From Polynucleobacter paneuropaeus (GTDB taxonomy: Bacteria; Pseudomonadota; Gammaproteobacteria; Burkholderiales; Burkholderiaceae), in contig NZ_CP030085.1 of assembly GCF_003261235.1 (NCBI RefSeq), forward strand, positions 1,283,454 to 1,347,453: DNA of 64,000 nucleotides, in the 5' to 3' direction. Each line of letters begins with the position of its first letter. The stretch's first letter is position 1. A model generated the notes under the pieces. That model made no database searches. It had not been told where the DNA came from and worked only from the letters and a program-made list of their open reading frames with translations. A program made the translations under genes and the position numbers. This document shows positions 7,388-15,575 of this stretch, in pieces.

Positions 7388-9097
7388 TTAGTGCTTAGCT
7401 GCAGCACTAGATGGGTTGAGATTCGTTAAACGTCCGCTTTCGGTGCCTGCAGTTTCATCAATGACCGCATTGATCAAAGCAGGTTTACCAGCAGCAATCG
7501 CTTTAGTTAAAGCTGCTTCTAATTCAGCAGGGGTGGTCACGTAATAACCTACTCCGCCAAAGGCCTCAATCATCTTGTCATAGCGTGCGTCTTTAACAAA
7601 GACAGTGGGGGCAACATCTGCAGTGCCAGAGGTATTGACATCGGTTCCGCGATAAACGCCGTTGTTATTGAAAACAATCGTAGTGATAGGTAAGTTATAA
7701 CGGCAGATGGTCTCTAATTCCATACCACTAAATCCAAAGGCGCTATCCCCTTCAACTGCAATCGTGGGTAATCCGCTCGTCACGGCCGCACCAATCGCGT
7801 AACCCATACCAATACCCATAATGCCCCAAGTGCCAGAGTCGAAACGTTTACGTGGCTTGTACATATCCACAATCGCACGGCAGTAATCCAATGTATTCGC
7901 GCCCTCGTTCACCAAGTTGATGTCTGGATTCTTTTTAACCACATCACGAATCACACGCAAGGCACCATGGAAGTTCATTGGCGTTGCTTCTTTGGCAAGT
8001 GTTTCTGCCATCTTCGCCATGTTCTTGTCTTTCTTCTCATTAATGGCATTGATCCACTCAGCGCTTGGCTTAGGAACTGCAGCAATACCCTTCAAGAGTT
8101 CGCCAACGCATGAGCCAATATCACCAATCAATGGAGCATCAATTTGTACGTTGCTATCAACTTCGTTTGCCTGAATATCGATCTGAATAAATTTCTTAGG
8201 ATCTTTGCCCCAAGTCTTACCTTTACCGTGTGCGAGTAACCAGTTCAAACGCGCACCAACCAACAAGACTGCGTCTGCTTCGGCCAAAACAAATGAACGA
8301 GCTGCAGATGCTGACTGTGGATGGTTATCAGGCAACAAACCTTTAGCCATCGACATTGGCAAATATGGAATACCAGACTTCTCAATCAAATCACGCACCT
8401 GGCTATCAGCCTGGGCATACGCTGCGCCTTTACCCAAAAGAATCAATGGGCGCTTGGCACCCTTTAATACATTGAGTGCACGCTCGACTGCATCAGCAGC
8501 AGGAATTTGACGAGGAACAGGATCGATTACCTTGAAGATGGTTTTCTTCGCTTCAGCAGCGGGCATGGTTTGTGCGAGCAACTGAGCTGGCAAATCCAGA
8601 TATACGCCACCAGGACGACCTGATACTGCTGCACGAATCGCGCGAGCAAAGCCGATACCAATATCTTCAATGTGGTTGATACGATAAGCCGCTTTTGCGT
8701 ATGGCTTGGCTGCATTGAGCTGATCCATCTCTTCGTAGTCACCTTGTTGCAAGTCAACGATCTCACGCGCACTAGAACCGCTGATCAAAATCATTGGGAA
8801 ACAGTTGACAGTTGCATTTGCTAAGGCAGTCAAACCATTCAAGAATCCAGGAGCAGAAACTGTCATACAGATACCCGGCTGTTGAGTCATGTAGCCCGCA
8901 ATAGCAGCAGCATTACCTGCGTGTTGCTCATGTCGGAAGCCGATAAAACGCATACCTTCTGCTTGCGCTAAACGGCACAAGTCAGTGATTGGAATACCAA
9001 CAAGACCAAAAATGGTGTTGAGATCGTTTGCCTTCAGGGCATCAATAACCAGATGAAAGCCATCGGTTAACTGGGTGTTTTGAGTATCTGTAGTCAT
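7388..9097 (-). CDS. oxc: Oxalyl-CoA decarboxylase
   Basis: Thiamine-diphosphate enzyme that decarboxylates oxalyl-CoA to formyl-CoA. The 569-residue length matches Oxalobacter Oxc (568). The conserved ThDP-activating glutamate is E57 in RHEQHAGNAAAIAGY. The ThDP/Mg motif is visible in the C-terminal third as GDSAFGFSGMELETICRY followed by FNNNG. A central domain (about 200-340) corresponds to the nucleotide-binding region of the family. It lies downstream of the Crp/Fnr-type regulator with a 146-base gap holding an FNR-like palindrome, and upstream of frc2. The cluster has no recognisable oxalate transporter (no OxlT or YfdV type). Confidence 0.96.
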   Translation of the reverse strand: MTTDTQNTQLTDGFHLVIDALKANDLNTIFGLVGIPITDLCRLAQAEGMRFIGFRHEQHAGNAAAIAGYMTQQPGICMTVSAPGFLNGLTALANATVNCFPMILISGSSAREIVDLQQGDYEEMDQLNAAKPYAKAAYRINHIEDIGIGFARAIRAAVSGRPGGVYLDLPAQLLAQTMPAAEAKKTIFKVIDPVPRQIPAADAVERALNVLKGAKRPLILLGKGAAYAQADSQVRDLIEKSGIPYLPMSMAKGLLPDNHPQSASAARSFVLAEADAVLLVGARLNWLLAHGKGKTWGKDPKKFIQIDIQANEVDSNVQIDAPLIGDIGSCVGELLKGIAAVPKPSAEWINAINEKKDKNMAKMAETLAKEATPMNFHGALRVIRDVVKKNPDINLVNEGANTLDYCRAIVDMYKPRKRFDSGTWGIMGIGMGYAIGAAVTSGLPTIAVEGDSAFGFSGMELETICRYNLPITTIVFNNNGVYRGTDVNTSGTADVAPTVFVKDARYDKMIEAFGGVGYYVTTPAELEAALTKAIAAGKPALINAVIDETAGTESGRLTNLNPSSAAAKH

Positions 9098-9188
9098 AAA
9101 TAATTATTAAAGTTATAAACAATGCAAGAGGGAGAAAGCGTCTCCTCCATAGCAGAACTGAATCTTAGGCTTGGGGAGGCAATGGATC

Positions 9189-9204
9189 ATTGACTTGGGT
9201 CAAT
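9189..9204 (-). promoter_or_regulatory. FNR-type palindrome upstream of oxc
   Basis: A perfect dyad ATTGAC-TTGG-GTCAAT, centred about 99 bases upstream of the oxc start, in the gap between the regulator gene and oxc. It matches the TTGAN-N4-NTCAA architecture recognised by FNR-family proteins with an E-x-x-S-R recognition helix, which the adjacent regulator has. Together with the related site at 5946-5959 it is a good candidate operator for the oxalate genes. Confidence 0.55.
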
Positions 9205-9243
9205 TTCCACTGAAATGCCCAGTTTTATTGGGCTGGCTCCTGC

Positions 9244-9861
9244 CTAGACAAAGAGTTCTTTATGCTTGGTTTTGAGGCGGCTCAGGGTCTCGGGGGACAG
9301 ATTGAGGTAAGCAGCCAGCTCTTTTTTGGGCAGCAATTCAAATAAATACTGGTACTTACGCAAGAAACGCTCTACCCGACCAGGTGCATCAAGCATATGC
9401 AAAGTGATGGTGTGAGCCATGATCTCGCTCATCAAGCGCATGACCTCAAACTCAAAGCTTTCTTTCAGGGCCGGATGGGCATCTAAAAACTCAACCCAAG
9501 CCTTGAGGGGCATCCGTGCTACACGGGCCTTGGTCACTGAAGCAATGCTGTAGGGGGCGGATGTCTTGAGGCGCCATGCTGCATAACTGGTCTCGATATC
9601 TTTTTCGATCGCAAAACGCAGAATCATTTCCTTAGCATCTGCGCTAGAGACGATTCTTTTCAAAATGCCATCCAGGACAAAGTACTGCTCCATTTGGTGG
9701 TCGCCCTGATGCAGGAGGATATCGCCTTTTTTGAGATCTGCGATCTCTAGATGGGCTTCTAAATCAGCCATTGCGCTCGAATCAAGACTCTGCAAAACCG
9801 AGTTCTGGCTAAGTTGTAGGCGTATCAGGTTTTTTTCGGGATGCTTATCTAATGCGGTCAT
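9244..9861 (-). CDS. Crp/Fnr-family transcriptional regulator of the oxalate cluster
   Basis: A 205-residue regulator with an N-terminal cyclic-nucleotide-binding-like beta roll (about 25-115, with GDILLHQGD and the VLDGILK turn), a long dimerisation helix (about 130-158) and a C-terminal helix-turn-helix. The recognition helix reads SPETLSRLK with E191, S194 and R195, the E-x-x-S-R pattern by which FNR reads TTGAT half-sites. The protein contains no cysteine, so it cannot hold an FNR-type Fe-S cluster. The effector is unknown; it could be a CoA ester, oxalate or another metabolite. It is transcribed in the same direction as oxc. Control of oxc and frc is inferred from neighbourhood and matching palindromes. 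Confidence 0.85.
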   Translation of the reverse strand: MTALDKHPEKNLIRLQLSQNSVLQSLDSSAMADLEAHLEIADLKKGDILLHQGDHQMEQYFVLDGILKRIVSSADAKEMILRFAIEKDIETSYAAWRLKTSAPYSIASVTKARVARMPLKAWVEFLDAHPALKESFEFEVMRLMSEIMAHTITLHMLDAPGRVERFLRKYQYLFELLPKKELAAYLNLSPETLSRLKTKHKELFV

Positions 9862-9954
9862 GAATTCTTCGTTCCTAAGCCCTATATTGTAGGCGTTTTA
9901 GGACGTCAAAACCCTCAAATACCTAGTCTAGAAAGCTATTTAAGATAGAATTAC

Positions 9955-10152
9955 TGTGTCGTGGTGCCTTATTGCATTGCAATAGGGTTAAACGGGAAAC
10001 ACTAAACGTGTGCTGCCCCCGCAACGGTAAGTAAATGCACCCCAGATTTCACAATATGGGGCAAGGAATCTCAAAAGCCACTGTGCGCGTCAATCGCATG
10101 GGAAGGCCAGATTCTGATGTTTACTAGCCCGGATACCGGCCAAGACAGGTGG
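9955..10152 (+). promoter_or_regulatory. Cobalamin (B12) riboswitch
   Basis: The region shows the ordered elements of an AdoCbl-type riboswitch. GTGGTGCC is followed by the GGTTAAACGGGAAAC block, the CTGCCCCCGCAACGGTAA B12-box core, AGCCACTG, a GGGAAGGCC segment and the closing CCCGGATACCGGCC. It precedes a TonB-dependent receptor by about 150 bases of leader, which presumably holds the expression platform. Expected behaviour is repression of the receptor when cobalamin is plentiful. Confidence 0.95.
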
Positions 10153-10304
10153 AATTTTGCGGACGGGGACCTTCGCGCGCCGATGATTGTCCTCGCCCCA
10201 AAAGGCCCGGACCCTTATTGACGCCCGATCTCTTGCACGTGAAATTCTGTTCGACCCTGCTAACGGGGAAGTTGGCGCGGGTATTCGAAAACAGAAAGTG
10301 CAGC

Positions 10305-12293
10305 ATGAAACGGAATTTCAGTAATAAAAAAATAGCCACCCTATTTTGTGGCCTTGGCTTGCTCGTCAGTCCAACAGTATTCGCGCAAAACTCTAGCACT
10401 GTCTCAGTTACGAATTCTCTCACTCCAGAAAATCCCATCATTGTCACGGCAACTCGTACTGCGAAATCTGGAAACGATGTGCTCGCAGACTACACGTACA
10501 TCAGCCGGGAAGAAATCGAAAACTCCGCACAGTCTAGCCTACCCGATTTATTACAACAACAAAGAGGGGTGCAAATATCGAGCTCTGGTGGATCAGGGAA
10601 TATCACTAGTGTTTATTTAAGAGGTACAAGTAATGCACAAAGTCTTGTACTTATTGATGGGGTCAAGATTGACTCTGTTGGTGGCGGAGCAATTTGGAAC
10701 TCAATTCCACTTGCATTAATCGATCATATAGAAATTATTTATGGTCCTCAAAGCACATTTTATGGTTCTGATGCCATGGGCGGTGTAATCCAAATCTTCA
10801 CAAAAAAAGGTGGGGGACCAACCCAACTTGAAGCTTCTGCAGGCTATGGAAGCTATAACACCAGCATTACAAGTGCAGTACTAAGTGGATCCCTCGGCAA
10901 GGAAAGTGGTACCACATACTCTCTGGGCATAAGCCAAGAAAACTCTGCGGGATTTAATACTGTTGCGAGTAATAATCCAAAGAACCCAAGTATGACTAGC
11001 TATGCAACAAGTTATCCAACAACATCAACTGGATATACAAGGCTTGGTGCCAGTGGTTCATTAAGCAATACTTGGTCACAGGGCCAAGAATTCGGCGTGA
11101 AAGTATTTACCAGTAAAAATAGTTGGCAATATCCAAGTAATAATGGCTCCCCTGAAACAGACATTGGGGTAAATCAACTCGCCATCATCTCTGCTTATTC
11201 AAAAAACCAGATTACAGATTTATGGAGCAGCTTTTTTCAAGTATCTAGCTCAACCAATTCCGGGCAAAGTCTAACCTCTCAAAGTAACGATAAGTTGGTT
11301 ACTCCAGCCTATGATTATCTATGGCAAAACGATTTAAAGCTTGGTACTGATAAGGTTCAAGTATTACTTGAGCGGAATATGCAATATGCCAATATGGATA
11401 ACTCGGCATATCAAACAGGCTGCACTTACAGTGCCTCGGGATGTGCAAATATCAATATTAGCCAACTCAGAACTACCGACTCAATCGCTGGTGCTTATGA
11501 ATTAAAACGAGGCGATCATTTAGCTACTATAGCTGTCCGTAACGACAATATCTCTTCGTATGGCTCTAAAGCAACATACAGTGCAGCTTACGGCTACTTT
11601 CTCACAAAAGAACTGAGAACAAATATCAACTATGGAACCGGCTTTCGTGCTCCAGCTTTTAATGACCTCTACTACCCGGGTTATGGAAACCCTAACCTAA
11701 AACCTGAATCCAATCGAAATGTCGAGGGGGGGATTCATTACGAAACCCAGCAATATGGAGTGCATTTAACTGCTTACCAAAATAGAATTGAAAATTTTAT
11801 CGTTCCAATTAATTGCCCCGACTATACATGTGACAATCCTGCGAATTATTCCGGATCGTACCCAACAAACTTCAGTCTTGTCCAAATCAAGGGGGCTTCA
11901 TTAGGGGTTGATGGTAGATTTGAAAAACTCACCCTGAAAGCATCTGCAGATGCAATGAGTACTGTTGATCAAAATACTGGACTTGATGTACCAAACCGCG
12001 CTAATTGGGTTGGTAATTTGTTGGCAGATTACAAAATCCAAAAATTTAATTTTGGCTCTAATATCACGCTTACTGGGCCCCGCTGGGGAGGTGTAAATTC
12101 TGACCAAACTGCTAATACATACAGTATGCCCAGCTACACATTGGTAGGTATTTACGGCAGCTATGAAATTGAAAAGAATTTATCAACTTTTATTCGATGG
12201 AACAACGTATTTAATTCTCAATATCAAACTAGCTATGGTTATGCCAATGCAGGTTCAAATGTATTTGTGGGCCTACGTTATTTAGTTAAGTAG
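10305..12293 (+). CDS. btuB: TonB-dependent outer-membrane receptor, probable cobalamin transporter
   Basis: A 662-residue outer-membrane receptor. The ATG at 10305 is preferred over an upstream in-frame ATG at 10149 because it starts a clear signal peptide (MKRNF... to VFA, about residue 27), while the upstream extension overlaps the riboswitch and is arginine/proline rich. A TonB box-like PIIVTATRT follows. The plug domain runs to about residue 160 (VYLRGTSNAQSLVLIDGV, GPQSTFYGSDAMGGVIQI). A beta barrel follows, with the FRAPAFNDLYYPGYGNPNLKPE signature and a C-terminal aromatic-rich strand (VFVGLRYLVK). The upstream B12 riboswitch makes cobalamin or cobinamide the likely ligand. No btuCDF or cobalamin-synthesis genes are adjacent. 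Confidence 0.9.
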   Translation: MKRNFSNKKIATLFCGLGLLVSPTVFAQNSSTVSVTNSLTPENPIIVTATRTAKSGNDVLADYTYISREEIENSAQSSLPDLLQQQRGVQISSSGGSGNITSVYLRGTSNAQSLVLIDGVKIDSVGGGAIWNSIPLALIDHIEIIYGPQSTFYGSDAMGGVIQIFTKKGGGPTQLEASAGYGSYNTSITSAVLSGSLGKESGTTYSLGISQENSAGFNTVASNNPKNPSMTSYATSYPTTSTGYTRLGASGSLSNTWSQGQEFGVKVFTSKNSWQYPSNNGSPETDIGVNQLAIISAYSKNQITDLWSSFFQVSSSTNSGQSLTSQSNDKLVTPAYDYLWQNDLKLGTDKVQVLLERNMQYANMDNSAYQTGCTYSASGCANINISQLRTTDSIAGAYELKRGDHLATIAVRNDNISSYGSKATYSAAYGYFLTKELRTNINYGTGFRAPAFNDLYYPGYGNPNLKPESNRNVEGGIHYETQQYGVHLTAYQNRIENFIVPINCPDYTCDNPANYSGSYPTNFSLVQIKGASLGVDGRFEKLTLKASADAMSTVDQNTGLDVPNRANWVGNLLADYKIQKFNFGSNITLTGPRWGGVNSDQTANTYSMPSYTLVGIYGSYEIEKNLSTFIRWNNVFNSQYQTSYGYANAGSNVFVGLRYLVK

Positions 12294-12325
12294 GTAAAGA
12301 TGGCGCTGGCCTTGTTCCTATAAAT

Positions 12326-12360
12326 AGACCCCCCATTCCAGCCAAAAAAAAGGGGGTCTT
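12326..12360 (+). terminator. Probable terminator after the TonB receptor gene
   Basis: An eight-base stem AGACCCCC / GGGGGTCT with an A-rich loop, about 35 bases after the receptor stop. The T run is short on the plus strand, so termination efficiency is uncertain. Confidence 0.5.
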
Positions 12361-12403
12361 AGGAAGCTTTCCCAGTCCCTTCTCAAAAAGCTACAATGGC
12401 ACT

Positions 12404-12676
12404 ATGAGTGATCAATACCCCTCCTCTTCCAGCGATCTAGGCAGCTTAGAGGCCTCGATTCAACGCCTTACTGAAAAGCTTGCCCAGGTAGCGGTTGCTG
12501 TCCAAAAATTGGCAGCTGACCGCGTTCAGTTGGAAGAAAAAATTGAGGATGCACAAAAACGTATTCAACATATCTTGAGTCGACTACCCGAACAAACTGA
12601 CGGGCGTCAAATGAATTTACTTGGTGAAAGCAGCACCCCAGAACCTGAGGATGGTAATGAGCCAACAACGCATTGA
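12404..12676 (+). CDS. Small coiled-coil protein upstream of zapA (ZapB-like)
   Basis: A 90-residue protein with a heptad-like helix over about residues 12-62 (LEASIQRLTEKLAQVAVAVQ, LEEKIEDAQKRIQ) and a disordered acidic tail. It has no signal peptide or membrane segment. Its stop overlaps the zapA start, so the two are probably coupled. By position and coiled-coil character it may assist ZapA at the division ring in the manner of ZapB, but I recognise no firm family signature, so the role is inference. Confidence 0.65.
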   Translation: MSDQYPSSSSDLGSLEASIQRLTEKLAQVAVAVQKLAADRVQLEEKIEDAQKRIQHILSRLPEQTDGRQMNLLGESSTPEPEDGNEPTTH

Positions 12677-13010
12677 AGTAGTAATTGCCGGTCAAAAGAT
12701 TGCGCTAGCAACTAGCACTGAGCATGAACACCTGTTGCGGGCTGCCTGCACCCTCGTTGACGAACAAATTCAGTTGGCGATTAATGGCGGTAATCGCAGT
12801 ATTGAGCGTGCCAGCATGATGGCGGCTCTCAAAATTGCTGGCGACTTTATCAAGCTGCAAAATGAACAGCAAAATATGGCCGCACCAAGTAGCCTTCAAT
12901 CAGAAGATGTATCCCGCCTCCAAGAAGAAATTCATTCTTTAGAGAGTCAGGTTGATGCACTGATGCAAACCCTTTCCCTGCCTGGTTCGCCAAGGCCAAT
13001 AGTTCCTTGA
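12657..13010 (+). CDS. zapA: Cell division protein ZapA
   Basis: Promotes FtsZ protofilament bundling at mid-cell. The protein has about 117 residues. The N-terminal beta-alpha module reads RIEVVIAGQKIAL, then a conserved EHEHLLRAACTLVDEQI helix, RASMMAALKIAGDF, and a C-terminal coiled coil (RLQEEIHSLESQVDALMQ). The ATG at 12657 (MSQQRIEV) is favoured because GAGG at 12647-12650 is correctly spaced for it. An ATG two codons earlier (12651) is possible. Its 3' end touches the 5' end of the 6S RNA, the conserved zapA-ssrS arrangement of proteobacteria. Confidence 0.9.
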   Translation: MSQQRIEVVIAGQKIALATSTEHEHLLRAACTLVDEQIQLAINGGNRSIERASMMAALKIAGDFIKLQNEQQNMAAPSSLQSEDVSRLQEEIHSLESQVDALMQTLSLPGSPRPIVP

Positions 13011-13192
13011 ACCGATGCGCAAGCATCCGGAACGATCTTTACCTTGTGGGCGTGAGCGTTTTGATACTTCACAGTGGCAGCTTCGCGCTGTTCACTCCCT
13101 GAAGAGCTTAATGCACCCGAAGCAGAGTAGCCGTTCCACCTTGAACCCTAGGGTTCAGGATGACGGCCTAGCGGCTAAGGCGGGGAATCCTA
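12999..13192 (+). ncRNA. ssrS: 6S RNA
   Basis: A regulatory RNA that mimics an open promoter and sequesters sigma-70 RNA polymerase. The diagnostic 3' segment CCTTGAACCCTAGGGTTCAGG, followed by GACGGCCTAGCGGCTAAGGC and GGGGAATCC, parallels the E. coli 6S 3' half (CCUUGAACC...GGGUUCAAGG, then CCUGCGGCGGC...). The 5' part GATGCGCAAGCATC resembles the E. coli GAUGUUCGCAAGC hairpin. TTCC near 13003 can pair with GGAA near 13184 to close the terminal stem. Position directly after zapA is the conserved location. Ends are approximate (about 5 bases either way). Confidence 0.9.
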
Positions 13193-13193
13193 T

Positions 13194-14012
13194 ATGGCAG
13201 TAAACGACATTCTGATGCTGCTGCTCTGCGGAAGTATTTCTGGGTTCTTAGCCGGACTGCTCGGTATTGGCGGCGGAATGATCTTAGTCCCCTTCATGAT
13301 TATGGTATTCAATCATTTAGGCTTTCCACAAGACTTGATTGTGCACATGGCAATTGCCAGTGGTATGGCAACGATTTTGTTTACTACCTCATCAGCGATT
13401 TGGGCTCACCATAAACATGGTTCAGTGAACTGGAAACTGATTGGGCTGCTTAGCCCAGGCATGGTGTTCGGCGCCCTGATTGGTGGTAGTGAATTATTTG
13501 AGGCAATCAAGACCTCATGGCTTTCTTTGTTCTTTGGCTGTTTTATTGTGTACAGCGCTATTCAGATGCTGCGCAATAAACAACCTAAGCCCGGTCGCGA
13601 TCTTCCAGGCTCAGCAGGATTATTTTCGTTTGGCACTTTTGTTGGAGCCCTTGCAAGTCTGGTCGGAGCGGGCGGTGCTTTTGTAACTGTGCCATTCATG
13701 ATTTGGTGTAACGTCAAACCCCATACTGCCATGGCCACCTCCTCTGGTTTAGGTTTGCCGGTAGCACTATCGGCAACCTTGGGCTACATGTACGGCAGCT
13801 GGGGAATACCTAATCTACCTGCAGGTTCACTCGGCTATGTCTACTTGCCTTCAGTAGGCTGCATTGTGATTGTCAGCATCTTCACTGCGCCTTGGGGTGC
13901 AAAGATGGCGCGCAAACTAAATGTTGCACAACTCAAACGCATCTTTGGATTTATTTTGCTCTTGCTTGCGGCCTTCATGTTTAATGAAAGCCGCAAGGCA
14001 TTTGGTTTATAA
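13194..14012 (+). CDS. TauE/SafE-family membrane permease
   Basis: A 272-residue inner-membrane protein with about eight hydrophobic segments. It shows the TauE/SafE repeat signatures GFLAGLLGIGGGMILVPFM near the start and GALASLVGAGGAFVTVPFM in the second half. The family exports or imports sulfite, sulfoacetate or other small anions; the substrate here is unknown. The ATG at 13194 follows GGGGA at 13182-13186, a ribosome binding site inside the 3' end of 6S RNA. An in-frame ATG seven codons later (13215) is an alternative. It ends 8 bases from the convergent malonyl-CoA synthetase gene. Confidence 0.85.
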   Translation: MAVNDILMLLLCGSISGFLAGLLGIGGGMILVPFMIMVFNHLGFPQDLIVHMAIASGMATILFTTSSAIWAHHKHGSVNWKLIGLLSPGMVFGALIGGSELFEAIKTSWLSLFFGCFIVYSAIQMLRNKQPKPGRDLPGSAGLFSFGTFVGALASLVGAGGAFVTVPFMIWCNVKPHTAMATSSGLGLPVALSATLGYMYGSWGIPNLPAGSLGYVYLPSVGCIVIVSIFTAPWGAKMARKLNVAQLKRIFGFILLLLAAFMFNESRKAFGL

Positions 14013-14020
14013 GAGCTAAA

Positions 14021-15547
14021 TTACTTCTGGGTGTATTGCTCACGCAGAACATTTTTCTGAACTTTGCCCATGGCATTACGAGGCAAATCAGAAACGATCT
14101 CTAAGCGTTTTGGTACTTTGAAATTGGCAATCTGAGTCTTTAAGGTATTAATCATCGCCTGTGAATCCAGCTTGACACCAGCTTTAGGCACAACGACCGC
14201 CATCACAGCCTCACCAAAATCAGGATGAGGGATGCCGATCACAGCGCTCTCATCAACGCCATCCATATCATCAATAAAGCCTTCAATCTCTTTTGGATAC
14301 ACGTTATAGCCGCCAGAGATAATTAAATCCTTACTGCGACCAACGATGCAGAGATAGTTATCTGGAGCATTGCCACCATTAGCTGGACCACCCCAGCGTC
14401 CAACATCGCCAGTTTTAAACCAACCATCTTTGGTGAACTCTTCTGCCGTCTTCTCAGGCATGCGCCAGTAACCAGCAAAAATATTGGGGCCTCTCACCTG
14501 AATGCTGCCAATCTCGTTAGGGCCACAAGGCTTATTATTCTCGTCTACCACCCTTACCTTCACGCCAGGCAGTGGGATACCTACTGAGCCACCAACGCGA
14601 TTGCCCTTGTAGGGATTAGAAACCAACATCACGGTTTCACTCATGCCATAGCGTTCCAAGATTGGCTGACCAATTACTTCTTTAAAGCTATTAAAGGTTT
14701 CGGTCAACAAGGGAGCGGAGCCAGAAACAAATAAGCGCATATTACGTGCAGTCTGCTTATTGAAACCCTTGTCGGCAAGTAAGCGGACGTAGAAAGTGGG
14801 TACACCCATCATTACAGTGGACTGAGGCATGTGATGGAGTAATTGAGCAGTATCTAAGCGTGGCAGCCAGATCATCTTGCTGCCGTTGATCAAGGCACCA
14901 TGAGCTGCTACAAATAAACCATGAACGTGGAAGATTGGCAAAGCATGTAACAAAACATCGCCTTTTTGCCAGCCCCAGAACTTTTGCAAAACAGCTGCAT
15001 TGCTACCTAAATTTTTATGGGTCAGCATTGCGCCCTTGCTACGACCAGTTGTACCAGAGGTATAGAGAATTGCTGCGAGATCATCATCTTTCACAGTAAC
15101 CGTCTTGAACTTATCGCTTTGCACAGCCGCTCTTTCGAGCAAGGTGCCAGTTCGGTTGTCGTCTAAGGTAAGAACATGCTTAGTACCCGCCTTAAACGCC
15201 ACTTTGGATACCCAGGCGAAGTTCTTGCTACTGCAAACTACCAATGCTGGCTCAGCATTCTCAATGAAGTACTGCATTTCAGCAGCCTGATAAGCAGTAT
15301 TCAGGGGTAGATAAACATAACCTGCACGAATCGTAGCGAGATACAGAAAAAGTGCTTCAGGAGACTTTTCTACTTGGACAGCAACCCGGGAACCCTTGGG
15401 AAGCTTCAGGTTCTTCAAGAGGTTGGCCATCATGGCTGTAGAACGCTCAAGGTCACCCCATGAGTAATACAGTCCATCGTGGGTCTCAAGAGCGCAGGCT
15501 TTCTTATCTTTAGGAAAACCTTTTTCTAACAACGAATACAAATTCAT
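14021..15547 (-). CDS. matB: Malonyl-CoA synthetase (malonate--CoA ligase)
   Basis: Activates malonate with ATP and CoA to malonyl-CoA. The 508-residue member of the adenylate-forming (ANL) superfamily has the P-loop LYTSGTTGRSKGAM at 161-174, the YGMSE motif (ERYGMSETVM), the FKTGDVGRW segment and the catalytic lysine K495 in NAMGKVQK. Length and overall sequence fit Rhizobium MatB (about 504 residues). It is last in a minus-strand run malonyl-CoA decarboxylase, DctP, DctQ, DctM, MatB, which strongly supports malonate over other acyl substrates. General acyl-CoA ligase activity on methylmalonate is possible, as known for MatB enzymes. Confidence 0.9.
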   Translation of the reverse strand: MNLYSLLEKGFPKDKKACALETHDGLYYSWGDLERSTAMMANLLKNLKLPKGSRVAVQVEKSPEALFLYLATIRAGYVYLPLNTAYQAAEMQYFIENAEPALVVCSSKNFAWVSKVAFKAGTKHVLTLDDNRTGTLLERAAVQSDKFKTVTVKDDDLAAILYTSGTTGRSKGAMLTHKNLGSNAAVLQKFWGWQKGDVLLHALPIFHVHGLFVAAHGALINGSKMIWLPRLDTAQLLHHMPQSTVMMGVPTFYVRLLADKGFNKQTARNMRLFVSGSAPLLTETFNSFKEVIGQPILERYGMSETVMLVSNPYKGNRVGGSVGIPLPGVKVRVVDENNKPCGPNEIGSIQVRGPNIFAGYWRMPEKTAEEFTKDGWFKTGDVGRWGGPANGGNAPDNYLCIVGRSKDLIISGGYNVYPKEIEGFIDDMDGVDESAVIGIPHPDFGEAVMAVVVPKAGVKLDSQAMINTLKTQIANFKVPKRLEIVSDLPRNAMGKVQKNVLREQYTQK

Positions 15548-15575
15548 GAAAATTCCTTGGGGATTTAAATCTAAA

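Noticed and set aside
10149..10304. N-terminal extension of the TonB receptor from an upstream in-frame ATG.
   Set aside because: It runs through the riboswitch leader, is rich in Arg/Pro and would bury the signal peptide that begins at 10305.
10124..10447. A minus-strand open frame across the riboswitch and receptor start.
   Set aside because: It has no ribosome binding site or recognisable domain and is antisense to a riboswitch and a real gene.
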